From: Hymenobacter sediminis
GTDB taxonomy: Bacteria > Bacteroidota > Bacteroidia > Cytophagales > Hymenobacteraceae
Length of the DNA: 64,000 nt
Assembly (NCBI RefSeq): GCF_003231285.1
Contig: NZ_QKNS01000011.1
Span: forward strand, 1-64,000
Direction: 5' to 3'
The first letter of the stretch is position 1, and each line of letters opens with the position of its first letter. The notes beneath the pieces were generated by a model. It worked only from the letters and a program-made list of their open reading frames with translations. It had not been told where the DNA came from and searched no databases. Below, piece after piece: positions 35,605-45,185 of the stretch. The position numbers were made by a program, and so were the translations under genes.

Positions 35605-37440
35605 ATGCCTTCAATGTTGATAAGTAAATTTGTGCGAACATATTTCGCTCTTGCAATCCTATTAAGTTTAGGATTGACTTTTCGGTCTCTAGGCCAAAAC
35701 ACATGTAACCTGATTCCAAACGGAGATTTTGACGCCCAGAATGGATCTACACCTACTACAGGTCAAAACAACGTGAAGTGGTCACTGAATCCAACTGGAG
35801 ATGTGGCAAATTGGGAGGCAACTAACTACTCGACGCCCGATTATTACGCAGTTAATGCTCCTGCTGGCACTGGGGCAAATCCCAATTCAACAGTGCGAGG
35901 GGCCTTTAGTCCTTACCCTAGTTCGAGCCCTAATAATGGGTGTATTGGACTCTACACTTTTAGTAATGGCACTTTTGGGACTGACCGCTACATAGAATAC
36001 ATCACTCAGCGAACGGGCATAGTATTAGAGGCTGGTATTGAATACTACTTAACTATGCATGCCTATAAGGCAAGCGCTTCACCTGATCCGAGCTACGCTA
36101 CTTCGGTCGGAATGGCCCTTACTCAAAATTCACCCAGTGACTACAGCTATACCACTACTTCCTCTACTGGGTACTCTCCTAGGGTATACGGCGCCAGTGC
36201 AGATTTTAGCATCAATGGCCTAGTCAGCTCAAGCCAGTGGACTCCTATTACGGGCACGTTCAAACCAACAGAAAGGAAAACCTACTACGTAAACATTGGA
36301 AATTTCCAACAATCAAATCCGCCTGCATCCCAACCGCAGACGCAAGTTTACCATTACGTTGATGCCGTAGGGATCTACAAAATTCCTACGGCTGGGCCAG
36401 CTGTTTCAACCTGTCCAGACACACCGGTTACCATTGGAACCAACTGCGGTATTCCGGGTGCGATGTATGTATGGTCCATTGCCGGAACTAACATGCCCTA
36501 TGTTCCCAGTGTTCCGCAGATCCGGGTTCAACCGACAGCTACAACCACCTACACGTTAACGGTAACCCTACCGAACCAGGAAACGCGCACCAGCTCGGTC
36601 ACCGTCACGGTAGTGCCTGCTCCTACCCCAGCTATTTTGCTATCCTCTATCGATAAATGTGCGAAGCGGGCTACCTATCAAATCATGAACTATAATGCAG
36701 CCTATACCTACTCTGTAACTCCCTCCAACGGACTTACGCTGCAGCAGTCCAACCCGATTTCCGCCAGCTTTAGCATTCAGGGGGCCAGCACTTCATCAGG
36801 GGGGAGCTTTACCCTTACCCGCACGGGCTGTGGTACTTCCACCACTACGACCTATGTAGATTTTACGACTCCTTCCCCCGGTGGCTACTATACCAGTGGG
36901 TATGGGCCCAGCTATTCAAACCCGGTAGCGTTAACTACTTATCAATACATTGATATCACTAATCCGCAAGGCGGATATGTGAATATGCAACTCACGAATA
37001 CACCGTACACCTACAGCTTCACTGCAGACATGGTCGGGCTGTATCTGGCTAATACCACAGGTAAGTGGACTCAATTTATACTCAAGCCAGGACAGGCTGT
37101 TAACATTACAGCAACAGCCCTCAACTCACCTTGCCCTGAAGTAGGTCGTTTTGTATTTATCGCTTCCAAAGGAACCTATGGCTATCGCGTGGCTCCAAAC
37201 CCGGTTAGCGACGAGGTGACCGTAACAGCCAATGAGAGCAGCATAGTTGAAGGTGGAGTGTCAAGTAATACGGAGTTTGAGGCAGAGCTATATGATCGGT
37301 TCGGCAAACAGATGAAAAGCCAAAAAGCAAGATCTGGCAAGGCCATCTTCGACGTTCGCGACTTCCCTGAGGGATTATACCAGATCCGGGTGGGGAAAGG
37401 TAAGAATGCTGTATCTGAGCGGATACAGGTTACACATTAA
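35605..37440 (+). CDS. Secreted protein with type IX secretion (type A) sorting domain
   Basis: A 611-residue protein with a signal peptide (ATG 35605, FALAILLSLGLTFRSLGQ). An N-terminal about 220-residue domain (NTCNLIPNGDFDAQNGS.., LTMHAYKAS) looks like a carbohydrate-binding or jelly-roll type module, followed by an Ig/PKD-like domain (about 265-350, YVWSIAGTNMPYVPSV) and another beta domain. The last about 75 residues (YRVAPNPVSDEVTV, FGKQMKSQKARSGKAIFDVRD, GLYQIRVGKGKN) are the type A C-terminal signal of type IX secretion. It is thus exported to the surface or medium. The gene is AT-richer than average at the 5' end. Confidence 0.88.
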   Translation: MPSMLISKFVRTYFALAILLSLGLTFRSLGQNTCNLIPNGDFDAQNGSTPTTGQNNVKWSLNPTGDVANWEATNYSTPDYYAVNAPAGTGANPNSTVRGAFSPYPSSSPNNGCIGLYTFSNGTFGTDRYIEYITQRTGIVLEAGIEYYLTMHAYKASASPDPSYATSVGMALTQNSPSDYSYTTTSSTGYSPRVYGASADFSINGLVSSSQWTPITGTFKPTERKTYYVNIGNFQQSNPPASQPQTQVYHYVDAVGIYKIPTAGPAVSTCPDTPVTIGTNCGIPGAMYVWSIAGTNMPYVPSVPQIRVQPTATTTYTLTVTLPNQETRTSSVTVTVVPAPTPAILLSSIDKCAKRATYQIMNYNAAYTYSVTPSNGLTLQQSNPISASFSIQGASTSSGGSFTLTRTGCGTSTTTTYVDFTTPSPGGYYTSGYGPSYSNPVALTTYQYIDITNPQGGYVNMQLTNTPYTYSFTADMVGLYLANTTGKWTQFILKPGQAVNITATALNSPCPEVGRFVFIASKGTYGYRVAPNPVSDEVTVTANESSIVEGGVSSNTEFEAELYDRFGKQMKSQKARSGKAIFDVRDFPEGLYQIRVGKGKNAVSERIQVTH

Positions 37441-37579
37441 CCCTAACCCTAACCCGTGATCAGCACTAGGCAGACCTGAGAGGTTATCTTTTTAATGTTT
37501 TCAGCCATGCTAGGCTGATGCGCGCTGTCATACCGGCTATCGAATACTCTCCTGTGCCTTTACCCCTTTCCTTTTATCC

Positions 37580-39238
37580 ATGAAAGGTCCGCTGCGCTAT
37601 CTGTCTTGGGTGCTGCTCGTCTGCTTAAGTCTGTATAGCTCTACCCCGGCGGGCGCGCAAACAGCCCCAGGGTACCGGTGGCTCGCCTCGGGCGGGGGCA
37701 CGGGCTTTGATGGGGGGGATAACATTGCCGCCGATGCGGCCGGCAATGTGTATGCGACAGGCATTTTCTCGGGCACTGCCACCTTCGGCTCTGTAACGCT
37801 TACCAGCCAGGGAGATACGGATGTGTACTTGGCCAAATATAACCCTCAGGGCCAGTTGCTTTGGATACGCCCAGCCGGTGGACCCGGCACAGATACTGTC
37901 TTCGACTTGGCGGTGGATGATGCAGGCAATGCCTGGATTACCGGTTATTTCTCCTCAGCGGCGGATGATCCTAGCCTCAACCCGCTGGCTTCGATGATAG
38001 TAAGCACTGTGACCTTAATTGGGGGCAATCCATTTTCGGAACTTTTCTTGGTGAAGTATTCTCCTCAGGGCGCTTTGCAGTGGGCCCGGCAAACTGTCGG
38101 GCCTGCCGTCAGCACGGCGGTAAAGATGTCCTTGGATGGTCTAGGGAACGTCTACCTAATCGGGGCTACGGAGCAGCGTACCCGCTTCGAGCAACAGTAC
38201 CCGCTCTTTACTCCTGGCACAACCAGCGGCACCTTCCTGGCCAAGTACACCCCCCAGGGTACGCTAGCTTGGGTTCAAACGGGATTTGGCACGCTCAACG
38301 GCTCGGCGTACGAGCAAGTGAGTGTTGGGGCGGGCGGACAGATGCTCGTCATTAGTTACGACTGGAAGATTGCCCCAGGGCATCCAGCCGGGGGCTACCA
38401 GCAAACCTACCTGACCAACGTGGATCCCGCTGGTCGTATCCTCTGGAGGAAAATGCTGCCGGGCTCGGATGGAGCGGGCACTCTACAGGTGCGCCGAGTG
38501 GCTGTGGAAACAGGGGGCAACCTGTTGCTGGCATGTCAATTCCGGGGCATCCTGCACGGCGGCCGTAATGGGCCGGTCTTCACCGCCCAGGGCCACCAGG
38601 ATGTGCTGCTGCTACTGCTCAGTCCCCAGGGAGACGTACTGCAAGGACAGTCATTCAGTGGTGATGATCCTACTCATCCTGATGGCGTGCCGGGCTTGGC
38701 CCTGGACGCTATCGGTAACCGGTACTTGGCCCTTACCTTACCGGATGCGCGCGTGCTGCCCCCGCCGGGCCGGATAGTGGGTACTACCCTGCTTTGTCTG
38801 GCCCCTGACGGGGCCCTGCGCTGGAAGCGTTCGGGTCCGGCGGCCGTTGAGCAGCTGTCCCTCTCTCCAAAGGGAGAAGTACTGCTGACCGGGGGGAGTA
38901 ACTATGCCGAGTCTTTCGACGACTACACGCTTTCTGCAGCCGGCTTTTCCGATGCCTTCATCGCTAAGCTGGCCAGCACCCTGCCCCCCGTTGCCCTAAG
39001 TACTCCGAATATTATCACGCCTAACGGCGACGGGCTCAACGAAACCTTCCGGCTGCCTGGCTTGCCCACCGGACCATGGGAATTGCGTATCTTTTCGCGT
39101 TGGGGCACCCTAGTGTATCACACCGCTGACTATCGTCAGGATTGGACGGCGACGGGCCTCCCGGCGGGTGCCTACTATTATTGGCTAACGGCTCCGGGGC
39201 AAACGCCGCTACGCGGGTGGGTAGAGGTAGTGCGCTAG
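37580..39238 (+). CDS. Secreted protein with SBBP-like repeats and type IX type B sorting domain
   Basis: A 552-residue protein with a signal peptide (LLVCLSLYSSTPAGAQ). Repeats such as GDNIAADAAGNVYATGIFSGT, DVYLAKYNPQGQLLWIRPAGG and DLAVDDAGNAWITGYF resemble SBBP/beta-propeller repeats. The last about 80 residues start with TPNIITPNGDGLNETFRLPG and contain LRIFSRWGTLVYH, which is the gliding-motility-type (type B) C-terminal sorting domain. It is probably a surface adhesin-like protein. It is co-directional with its neighbours but has its own spacing of about 140 bp. Confidence 0.88.
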   Translation: MKGPLRYLSWVLLVCLSLYSSTPAGAQTAPGYRWLASGGGTGFDGGDNIAADAAGNVYATGIFSGTATFGSVTLTSQGDTDVYLAKYNPQGQLLWIRPAGGPGTDTVFDLAVDDAGNAWITGYFSSAADDPSLNPLASMIVSTVTLIGGNPFSELFLVKYSPQGALQWARQTVGPAVSTAVKMSLDGLGNVYLIGATEQRTRFEQQYPLFTPGTTSGTFLAKYTPQGTLAWVQTGFGTLNGSAYEQVSVGAGGQMLVISYDWKIAPGHPAGGYQQTYLTNVDPAGRILWRKMLPGSDGAGTLQVRRVAVETGGNLLLACQFRGILHGGRNGPVFTAQGHQDVLLLLLSPQGDVLQGQSFSGDDPTHPDGVPGLALDAIGNRYLALTLPDARVLPPPGRIVGTTLLCLAPDGALRWKRSGPAAVEQLSLSPKGEVLLTGGSNYAESFDDYTLSAAGFSDAFIAKLASTLPPVALSTPNIITPNGDGLNETFRLPGLPTGPWELRIFSRWGTLVYHTADYRQDWTATGLPAGAYYYWLTAPGQTPLRGWVEVVR

Positions 39239-39292
39239 AGGGAGCCGTTTCGCACATTATCGCACAAAAGTTGTAAAACCCCACTTAACTTT

Positions 39293-39808
39293 ATGAAACA
39301 GATACTTTATGGTCTGCTGCTCGCTAGCCAGGTCGTATTGACGGGCTGCAGTGAGAAATCCGGAGCCCCTACTCCCAGTGCTGCTTCGGCCAGTGCAGTA
39401 CACATCGTGGTCAGTGGGGCGAAATACGGGACCTTCTCCACCCCACGCCTCACCCTGTCGCAAAGCCCTGTAAACCAACAGAAGGCAGTGGATGTGCTGC
39501 TTACAGCCCCTGTGGTGACGTCCACCGGCTCCTCGATCGGGAACCTGAACCCAATCAACACCTCGACCTGGCAGCAAGCGGAGCTGCACAGCCGAACGCT
39601 CCACCTGAGCTTGTACTTTCAGGATATTGAGTCAGCAGACTTTATCGCACCCCGGGGGGCGGACAAAGCACAGGTCAGTGTTCGAGTAAATAATGAGCCT
39701 GCCCTATTGCTAGAATTGGATTCCTCTATCTTACAGGATACGGCACCGCGCTGGCAGGACGCACAAGGAAAATGGAATGCAGGCGTGAACATCACCTTCA
39801 CCTATTGA
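39293..39808 (+). CDS. Hypothetical lipoprotein (171 residues)
   Basis: The protein begins MKQILYGLLLASQVVLTGC (lipobox, Cys at residue 19) and continues with a Ser/Ala-rich linker and a single soluble domain (VHIVVSGAKYGTFSTPRLTL; SLYFQDIESADFIAPRG). No family is recognised. It lies 54 bp after the type IX cargo gene, so it may be co-transcribed. Confidence 0.65.
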   Translation: MKQILYGLLLASQVVLTGCSEKSGAPTPSAASASAVHIVVSGAKYGTFSTPRLTLSQSPVNQQKAVDVLLTAPVVTSTGSSIGNLNPINTSTWQQAELHSRTLHLSLYFQDIESADFIAPRGADKAQVSVRVNNEPALLLELDSSILQDTAPRWQDAQGKWNAGVNITFTY

Positions 39809-40032
39809 CCGGCCTACCTCCGCTCAACTACTCAACTCCTCCAGCCAGAAACACTTTAGTTGCTGTGTTACCCTTCAATAAATTGCTCGTTTAATTGTAC
39901 ATGTCAATCGTATGGCAGTAGCGAAGAGAAATGCTGCTGAACGGGCCGAAAACGGTTTAGAAAACTTGTTCAGGAATCAAAGTACATGGAAGGCAGCCTT
40001 CGTAACGAGATACCTGTACCTTAGATAATACT

Positions 40033-40767
40033 TTATCGGCTTCGTAAGTGGCTGAGCAACTCCTTGAAATTGTCTTGAATCTGATCAGTCACGTATTGGA
40101 TGGATACCTCCCAGTGCAGGGCGAGGTAGTTTAGCACTATCTCGACGTGAGCAGGCTCAGCCAATGCGTTGCCAACCTGCACAAATGGACCATCTGTTTC
40201 TGTCAAGATTTTGTTTCTCGGAATGGTTGCAATGATCTGACGCCCCTTTTCTGAGCGAATCATGGCCGGGTTGACCGAAAAATAGTAGCCCTGACCGACT
40301 ATAGTACGCAGCACTGGAAGTGACCCGGTGTACCAATGAAATATCGCCAGCTTGCAGTGGTACTCCACTAACATGTCCACAACCTGCTGCTCGGCACCGC
40401 GAGAATGAATACTCAGCAATTTGCGCTGTTGTTGAACGCACCGCAGGACGAAGGCAAAACTTTGCAGTTGCTGTTGCTTCGTAGCCAAGCCTTCACGGCT
40501 GAAGTCCAGCCCTACTTCGCCAACGTAGGAGGTTAGGGGCAGGTATTGTTTAAATAAGGCATACTCGGCCTGGTGACGAAGCGCATGCAGCGGATGCAGC
40601 CCCAAGGCCAATCGGATGTTGCGAAAGCCTTGCAAATGCTGCTTTCCTAAGGCGAAATGACTGGGTAAGTTAGTCATGGCCAACGTTGTTACGCCAGCCT
40701 GCTCACAGCGATGGGCTACCTGCAGCGGATTGGGATAGAGGTCGATGTGGCAGTGGGCGTCAATCAT
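40033..40767 (-). CDS. qatD: QatD: TatD-family metal-dependent hydrolase of the Qat defence system
   Basis: A 244-residue TatD-type DNase. Metal ligands are visible: HCH at residues 5-7, a Glu in VGEVGLDFS, His in SIHSRGAEQQ and FHWYTG, and Asp in TETDGPFV. TatD proteins cleave DNA in a metal-dependent way. The gene overlaps qatC by 4 bp (ATGA) and is the last of four genes in order A-B-C-D, which is the arrangement of the QatABCD anti-phage system. It may degrade phage DNA or act on products of the complex. A terminator was not found; about 220 bp of non-coding DNA follow. Confidence 0.9.
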   Translation of the reverse strand: MIDAHCHIDLYPNPLQVAHRCEQAGVTTLAMTNLPSHFALGKQHLQGFRNIRLALGLHPLHALRHQAEYALFKQYLPLTSYVGEVGLDFSREGLATKQQQLQSFAFVLRCVQQQRKLLSIHSRGAEQQVVDMLVEYHCKLAIFHWYTGSLPVLRTIVGQGYYFSVNPAMIRSEKGRQIIATIPRNKILTETDGPFVQVGNALAEPAHVEIVLNYLALHWEVSIQYVTDQIQDNFKELLSHLRSR

Positions 40768-42134
40768 GGCAGGCCAGCTTTGTGGCGCAAGTTAGGCTCC
40801 CGACACGTACTCACCCAAGCGGCCAACTCCTGCCTGGTTTTACCCACTAAGGTAGTATAGCCCGGCAGCTTCGCTGTATCATTAATTCCGTTGATAAGCA
40901 GTTCGGTGCGTATCTGACGGGGGGTTAAGGTTGAGGCCAAAAACGACAGGCAGGCATCCAGATCCTGTCCGCGTTTGGTCGTCAGGCGCTGAAATCCAGC
41001 ATCGTATTTCAATTCCTCCAGGTTGTTGCCGTAAGTAGTTGGGTCGGGATGGCCCAACAACGCGGCCCGGCGGTACACACACGGCATGCACACGCCACAG
41101 TGCGAAGAACCTAGCCGCACCCAGCCTCGGGGATGACCCCGTTTGCCACAGGAATTTGATTCGCCGACAATGCTCAGCAGGAAAGGAAGATCCGCGCACC
41201 CGGCTACCATTTCCCCCTTGGTTTGGAATTCGTACGGGTTGCTGATCGCCGTTGACAGGCCCAACTGGTCGGCGAGCTGGCAGATATCCTGAATAACCCG
41301 TGGGTGCGTGGTCCGCGTGCTACATGACGAGCGCCGGGAGGCACTGAGCGGGTAGTTCAGAGACACACTTCCATTCTCAGGCACCCAGATCGGTACCCCA
41401 CCCCCGATGGCATCGCCCAGCAGGATGGCTAGGCTAATAAACAGCAAGGAACGGCTGCGAAGCGTATTCTCTTGTGAGTCGGGTGTGGCATCTTCCAAAA
41501 ACACACCAATAGAATTACTCCACTCAAACTGCTGCGAGAATTGAGCGGTCAGTGCTTGGGCCAGCTTAAATTGGTCGCTTTTCGGCCCGTGCATGTTAGG
41601 GTCATAATGCGATACTAATAACAATTTCTGCGCAGGCTTATTTTTCAGGAAGTCAATGGCACCGATGAGTGAATCGAGTCCCCCGGAAAATAGGTTAATC
41701 TGATCAATGCCTGCCGGTGGAAGGTCCCCGGGGGCCGGAACTGGTAGCACCAAGGGGCTGGCGGTAAACTCTACTTGCCAATAGTCACCGGTCAGAAACG
41801 AGAGCAGTTGGGCCACAACGTCTTCCCGGCCCTGCCAAGCCGCAGTATCCAACACTGGCAACGACATGCTTAATTCACGAGACCAGCCATCTACAGAGTG
41901 AGGTCGCCGTTCCACCAAGCGGTCGATGCCGTAGACACAGGACGCCAGAAACAACAGATCAAATGCGGCCGGGGAGGCGTGGCGGCAATATGCCAGAATA
42001 TCGCCGCATTTGAGAACGATTGTTGCGCTCTCTTGTCGAGAGGAAGCGCGCGGATTGCTGAACTCAACTGTAGCCCGCAGTACATCGTCGGCATCCAAGG
42101 TGGCCGGGGCCGTTATGGTCAGGTCAAGCTTCAT
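40764..42134 (-). CDS. qatC: QatC: QueC-like protein of the Qat defence system
   Basis: A 456-residue protein related to the 7-cyano-7-deazaguanine synthase QueC. It has the ATP-pyrophosphatase loop NLFSGGLDSLIGA (about residues 147-160) and a zinc Cys set at about 330-350 (CGKRGHPRGW...SHCGVCMPC). It is longer than QueC (about 230) because of an N-terminal extension of about 140 residues, as is typical for QatC. Known QatC proteins are part of the QatABCD antiphage system; the reaction is not fully known. The gene starts 2 bp after the qatB stop codon. Confidence 0.9.
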   Translation of the reverse strand: MKLDLTITAPATLDADDVLRATVEFSNPRASSRQESATIVLKCGDILAYCRHASPAAFDLLFLASCVYGIDRLVERRPHSVDGWSRELSMSLPVLDTAAWQGREDVVAQLLSFLTGDYWQVEFTASPLVLPVPAPGDLPPAGIDQINLFSGGLDSLIGAIDFLKNKPAQKLLLVSHYDPNMHGPKSDQFKLAQALTAQFSQQFEWSNSIGVFLEDATPDSQENTLRSRSLLFISLAILLGDAIGGGVPIWVPENGSVSLNYPLSASRRSSCSTRTTHPRVIQDICQLADQLGLSTAISNPYEFQTKGEMVAGCADLPFLLSIVGESNSCGKRGHPRGWVRLGSSHCGVCMPCVYRRAALLGHPDPTTYGNNLEELKYDAGFQRLTTKRGQDLDACLSFLASTLTPRQIRTELLINGINDTAKLPGYTTLVGKTRQELAAWVSTCREPNLRHKAGLP

Positions 42135-42136
42135 CG

Positions 42137-42931
42137 TTAGTAGAGAGCTAGAATACTGTCAAAAATATCTTCAATGATTTGGTCTCCTTGGGCCCCTGCC
42201 CAGTTGATCTGTGCTAGAGGCCGAGCCGCTGCAATGACCAGTACTAGGCCCAGGATATCAAGCTTAATTTCCTCAAACGTGGCGGCAGCTGTTGCTGCAC
42301 CTTTGAGCTGCGTGATCTTTTCTTGGAATCGCTGGGCTAGATGTTCGAAAATGTAGTAGCCGAAATACTGGCACAGCAGTTCTTCCAGGCCCGGGCCCGC
42401 GACGGCGGCTTGCATTGCTGCTTCAAATTGCTGCGGGGTTTGGCCTGGTTGCTCTAGCTGCTCCAACACGTGGGCGCAGGCGGCTAGGGCAGCGGTTTCA
42501 TCCATGCCAGTGCTGCCGTCGGCACAAAGCAGCAGAATGCGTGTGATAACTTCCTCTACTGTGAGTCCAGTGAAGTCAAATGTGGCAGTAGGTGTAGTTA
42601 ATGCGCCTGCCAATCCACTGGTGCCAACCACCGAAAACAAACGAGTCAGCCGACGGGCTACGCGGGTGCCTGCCCGCCCGGTTGCTGCAGACGAACCATT
42701 GCGCACGGCTGCCCGGCCACCTGCTGAGGCAATCAAGTGCCCAACGGTTTTCTTAATTTGGGCGCTCTTTCGCTGACTGAGTTTCTGCTGCAGCCTAGGA
42801 TTAGGCTGGCTTGCGTTGGCCAGCTGTTCCTCCTTATCAACTGTTTTAGATACGGTCGTGACATCTAAGCTGAGGCTGCCCCAGTTGGGCTCCCCGGTCA
42901 CGCCAGGTATAATTCGCTGCGTAGTTCCCAT
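42137..42931 (-). CDS. qatB: QatB: conserved protein of the Qat defence system
   Basis: A 264-residue, mainly helical protein with no catalytic motif visible. It has a low-complexity basic lead (KLSQRKSAQIKKTVGHLIASAGG) and a helical C-terminal half (FEAAMQAAVAGPGLEELLCQY). The name is given by position: it lies between the KAP NTPase and the QueC-like gene, with the start codon overlapping the qatA stop by one base. This gene order and the sizes match the QatABCD system. Confidence 0.82.
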   Translation of the reverse strand: MGTTQRIIPGVTGEPNWGSLSLDVTTVSKTVDKEEQLANASQPNPRLQQKLSQRKSAQIKKTVGHLIASAGGRAAVRNGSSAATGRAGTRVARRLTRLFSVVGTSGLAGALTTPTATFDFTGLTVEEVITRILLLCADGSTGMDETAALAACAHVLEQLEQPGQTPQQFEAAMQAAVAGPGLEELLCQYFGYYIFEHLAQRFQEKITQLKGAATAAATFEEIKLDILGLVLVIAAARPLAQINWAGAQGDQIIEDIFDSILALY

Positions 42932-44853
42932 TACTTTTTCGAGCCCGCAATGGCTTTGCCGATTCTTGAAGAAGGATCATACACCCCATATAATTCCTTC
43001 AGACTGGGTGTTTTACCCTCGTTCAACCGTAGAGTATTATGTAGTGAGTAGGGTATGTCGGCGTGATTGATGTTAGCCAAAGCTCGTTTGTAGGCCGCTA
43101 GTGCATCCGGCATGCCGGTTATTACCAAGTCAATCAGCACGCGGTGTCCCTTGATATTTGCCGGGCGTTTGGCAATCTCCTGCACCATCATCTCCAGTAG
43201 AATCGTTTGCTCGTTATCCTTTAGCTGAGTGGCTTTCGAGGCAGAGGCTCGCAGAATAGTTTCTGACCCATATTCCATCAATTCCCGGAACAAGGTTTTG
43301 ATCAACGGAGGAATCAGTGAGGCACCGCTGATACTGCCGGCCAGCTGGTCGCGCGAAATCCAGAAGTAGTCGCGCAAGTCTACTTCTGCCAATAGAGGCT
43401 CTACCTTTAACCAGCGTACTACTCGCTCCGACGTCCAGTGTGCTCCATGCTTGTTCTTGATTTCATCAATATTACCCTCACCCGCCAAGCTTTCCAGCTC
43501 AGTCAGCTCCCTTGGTTCGCCTTCTTGGCCAGCTTGCCAATCGTAAATTTTACGAAACAGGCCCGGCTCCGCGTACTCCAGCACCATGAGCTTGCCCAAT
43601 ACATCAAGCCGGAAACTGGTAAACTTAGCTACCCCGGCCAAGCGCGTACGAAGGGTAAACGAATTGAGAAAGCGCTTGATCTGGCGCGGATTTCCCTTCA
43701 GGCCTTCCGTAATGACGGGCGCTAGCGATGTAACCAGAGGCGCATTCAGCTTTAGTTGCTGTGCTTCCTCAGGCGTAAGTAAGGTACTCAGGTCGGCAAA
43801 GCCGAAGGCACCGTAGCGGTTCGCGGTTCTAAATCTTTCAAACTCACTGAGCACGCGACCATGCGTGGCGGTTGTCAAGTGCTTTTCGCAAAACAACAGA
43901 GATAAGTAAGTTTCTACTTCCGAGTCGGATAAGCGGGGCAAGTAGTAAGGAATTTGAATCAGCTTTTCCAGGTAATCCCGCACGAACTGGTCACTGATGC
44001 GTTCCGTTCGCGCATCCGCATTGGTCGGCTCATCTGCCGTAATGCGGGATTTATAGCGATACTCAATGGCGTGCTTGACAATGCGCGGGTCGGCGCCAAT
44101 GATAAAAGCAGTCTTGGGTACGTTGACGAATAGCTTGATTGCTTCCAGGTTTTCAATGAGGCGATCTGGGCTACAGCGGTCCAGATCATCGATGAGCACA
44201 ACCAACCGGGTAATGTTGGTTTCAGCCAGGAGCTCTTCGAAATTCTGCCGAAACTCGCGCACCAGCATGGTCTTCTCTTCCGGTGTTTCCTGTAGCAACG
44301 AGCTGAAGTCGGTTTTCTCCTCTTCATCTGCCCCGGCTTCGTCGTCCTTCTTTTTCTTGCCAACGCCCAGCGCCCCTCCAATTTTATTGACTACGCCGGC
44401 TGCGGCCGGTAGTGCACCGGATACGGCGGCAAGTACGCTAGTGGGCTCGCCCATGTGGGCCAGGATCAGTGGCAACGCTACATTCTTGAGGCCTAACCCC
44501 ATCACCCGCATCCAATTGACCGATTTGAAGAGCTGGGTGACTTTCGCTTTTACCGCAGGGCCGAACCGTCTCTCGTCGGTGAAGGCTTTAAGGATAGAAT
44601 CCAATAATGCGGCCTTAGCGTCATCATAGCCTTCAAACACCCAGCCATTGAAATACAAGCAAAGCGTATCATCCTCAAGGGCGTTGAGTTTGGCCTCCAT
44701 CATGCGCATGATGCTGGATTTGCCGCTTCCCCAGTCGCCAAATACTCCTATCGTGACTGGCAGGATACCGTCGTCGAGCACTAAAGCCTCAAGTAGATCT
44801 GCATGAACTCGGAAGCCGAGCAAATCATTGGTAGTTTCACTATCAGACCACAT
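42931..44853 (-). CDS. qatA: QatA: KAP-family P-loop NTPase of the Qat defence system
   Basis: A 640-residue KAP ATPase. Walker A is GDWGSGKSS (residues 39-47) and Walker B VVLIDDLDRC (about 215-225), separated by the large insert typical of KAP proteins, which includes two hydrophobic stretches (about 110-155) that may contact the membrane. KAP NTPases are common sensors in bacterial immunity. It is the first gene of the operon and starts at ATG 44853, with a candidate promoter box about 50 bp upstream. It diverges from the DUF2726-like gene. Confidence 0.92.
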   Translation of the reverse strand: MWSDSETTNDLLGFRVHADLLEALVLDDGILPVTIGVFGDWGSGKSSIMRMMEAKLNALEDDTLCLYFNGWVFEGYDDAKAALLDSILKAFTDERRFGPAVKAKVTQLFKSVNWMRVMGLGLKNVALPLILAHMGEPTSVLAAVSGALPAAAGVVNKIGGALGVGKKKKDDEAGADEEEKTDFSSLLQETPEEKTMLVREFRQNFEELLAETNITRLVVLIDDLDRCSPDRLIENLEAIKLFVNVPKTAFIIGADPRIVKHAIEYRYKSRITADEPTNADARTERISDQFVRDYLEKLIQIPYYLPRLSDSEVETYLSLLFCEKHLTTATHGRVLSEFERFRTANRYGAFGFADLSTLLTPEEAQQLKLNAPLVTSLAPVITEGLKGNPRQIKRFLNSFTLRTRLAGVAKFTSFRLDVLGKLMVLEYAEPGLFRKIYDWQAGQEGEPRELTELESLAGEGNIDEIKNKHGAHWTSERVVRWLKVEPLLAEVDLRDYFWISRDQLAGSISGASLIPPLIKTLFRELMEYGSETILRASASKATQLKDNEQTILLEMMVQEIAKRPANIKGHRVLIDLVITGMPDALAAYKRALANINHADIPYSLHNTLRLNEGKTPSLKELYGVYDPSSRIGKAIAGSKK

Positions 44854-45185
44854 TCCTAAATTATTGTAAAATACTTACATAAATAAGGAGGAAAGATATA
44901 ACTTTCAAACCTATTAAGCTTGTCTTATATTGATCTTACTATAAAAGCAACGAGATAATAACTTGCCTACTTAGCAAGTAATTTTTGTACTTGTCATATA
45001 GACCATAGACGGCGCTTCATAAATAATACATAGGTCGATAATTCTGGCAGCAAAGGTCAAGTTTGCTTCTGTATCATTACATAAACGCACGTTTATATTA
45101 TAAAAGCCTTTTTAAATTTTAGTCGAATATAATTGGTGGTTGAAGTCAGCATACTACCAGTATTTTTGGTTTCAAACCACAGCTA
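44854..45185. promoter_or_regulatory. Divergent promoter region between qatA and the DUF2726-like gene
   Basis: The 332-bp AT-rich gap is the only non-coding space around the Qat operon and has no gene. It has Bacteroidota-type minus-7 boxes (TAnnTTTG) on both strands: TAGGTTTG on the minus strand (44906-44913), about 40 nt before qatA, and TATTTTTG on the plus strand (45161-45168), 17 nt before the divergent gene. The minus-33 boxes are weak. Confidence 0.4.

Noticed and set aside
37437-37456. Telomere-like AACCCT repeats just after the type IX cargo gene
   Set aside because: Only three short tandem units directly after a stop codon; too short to be a telomere or a repeat array and no hairpin end is nearby.
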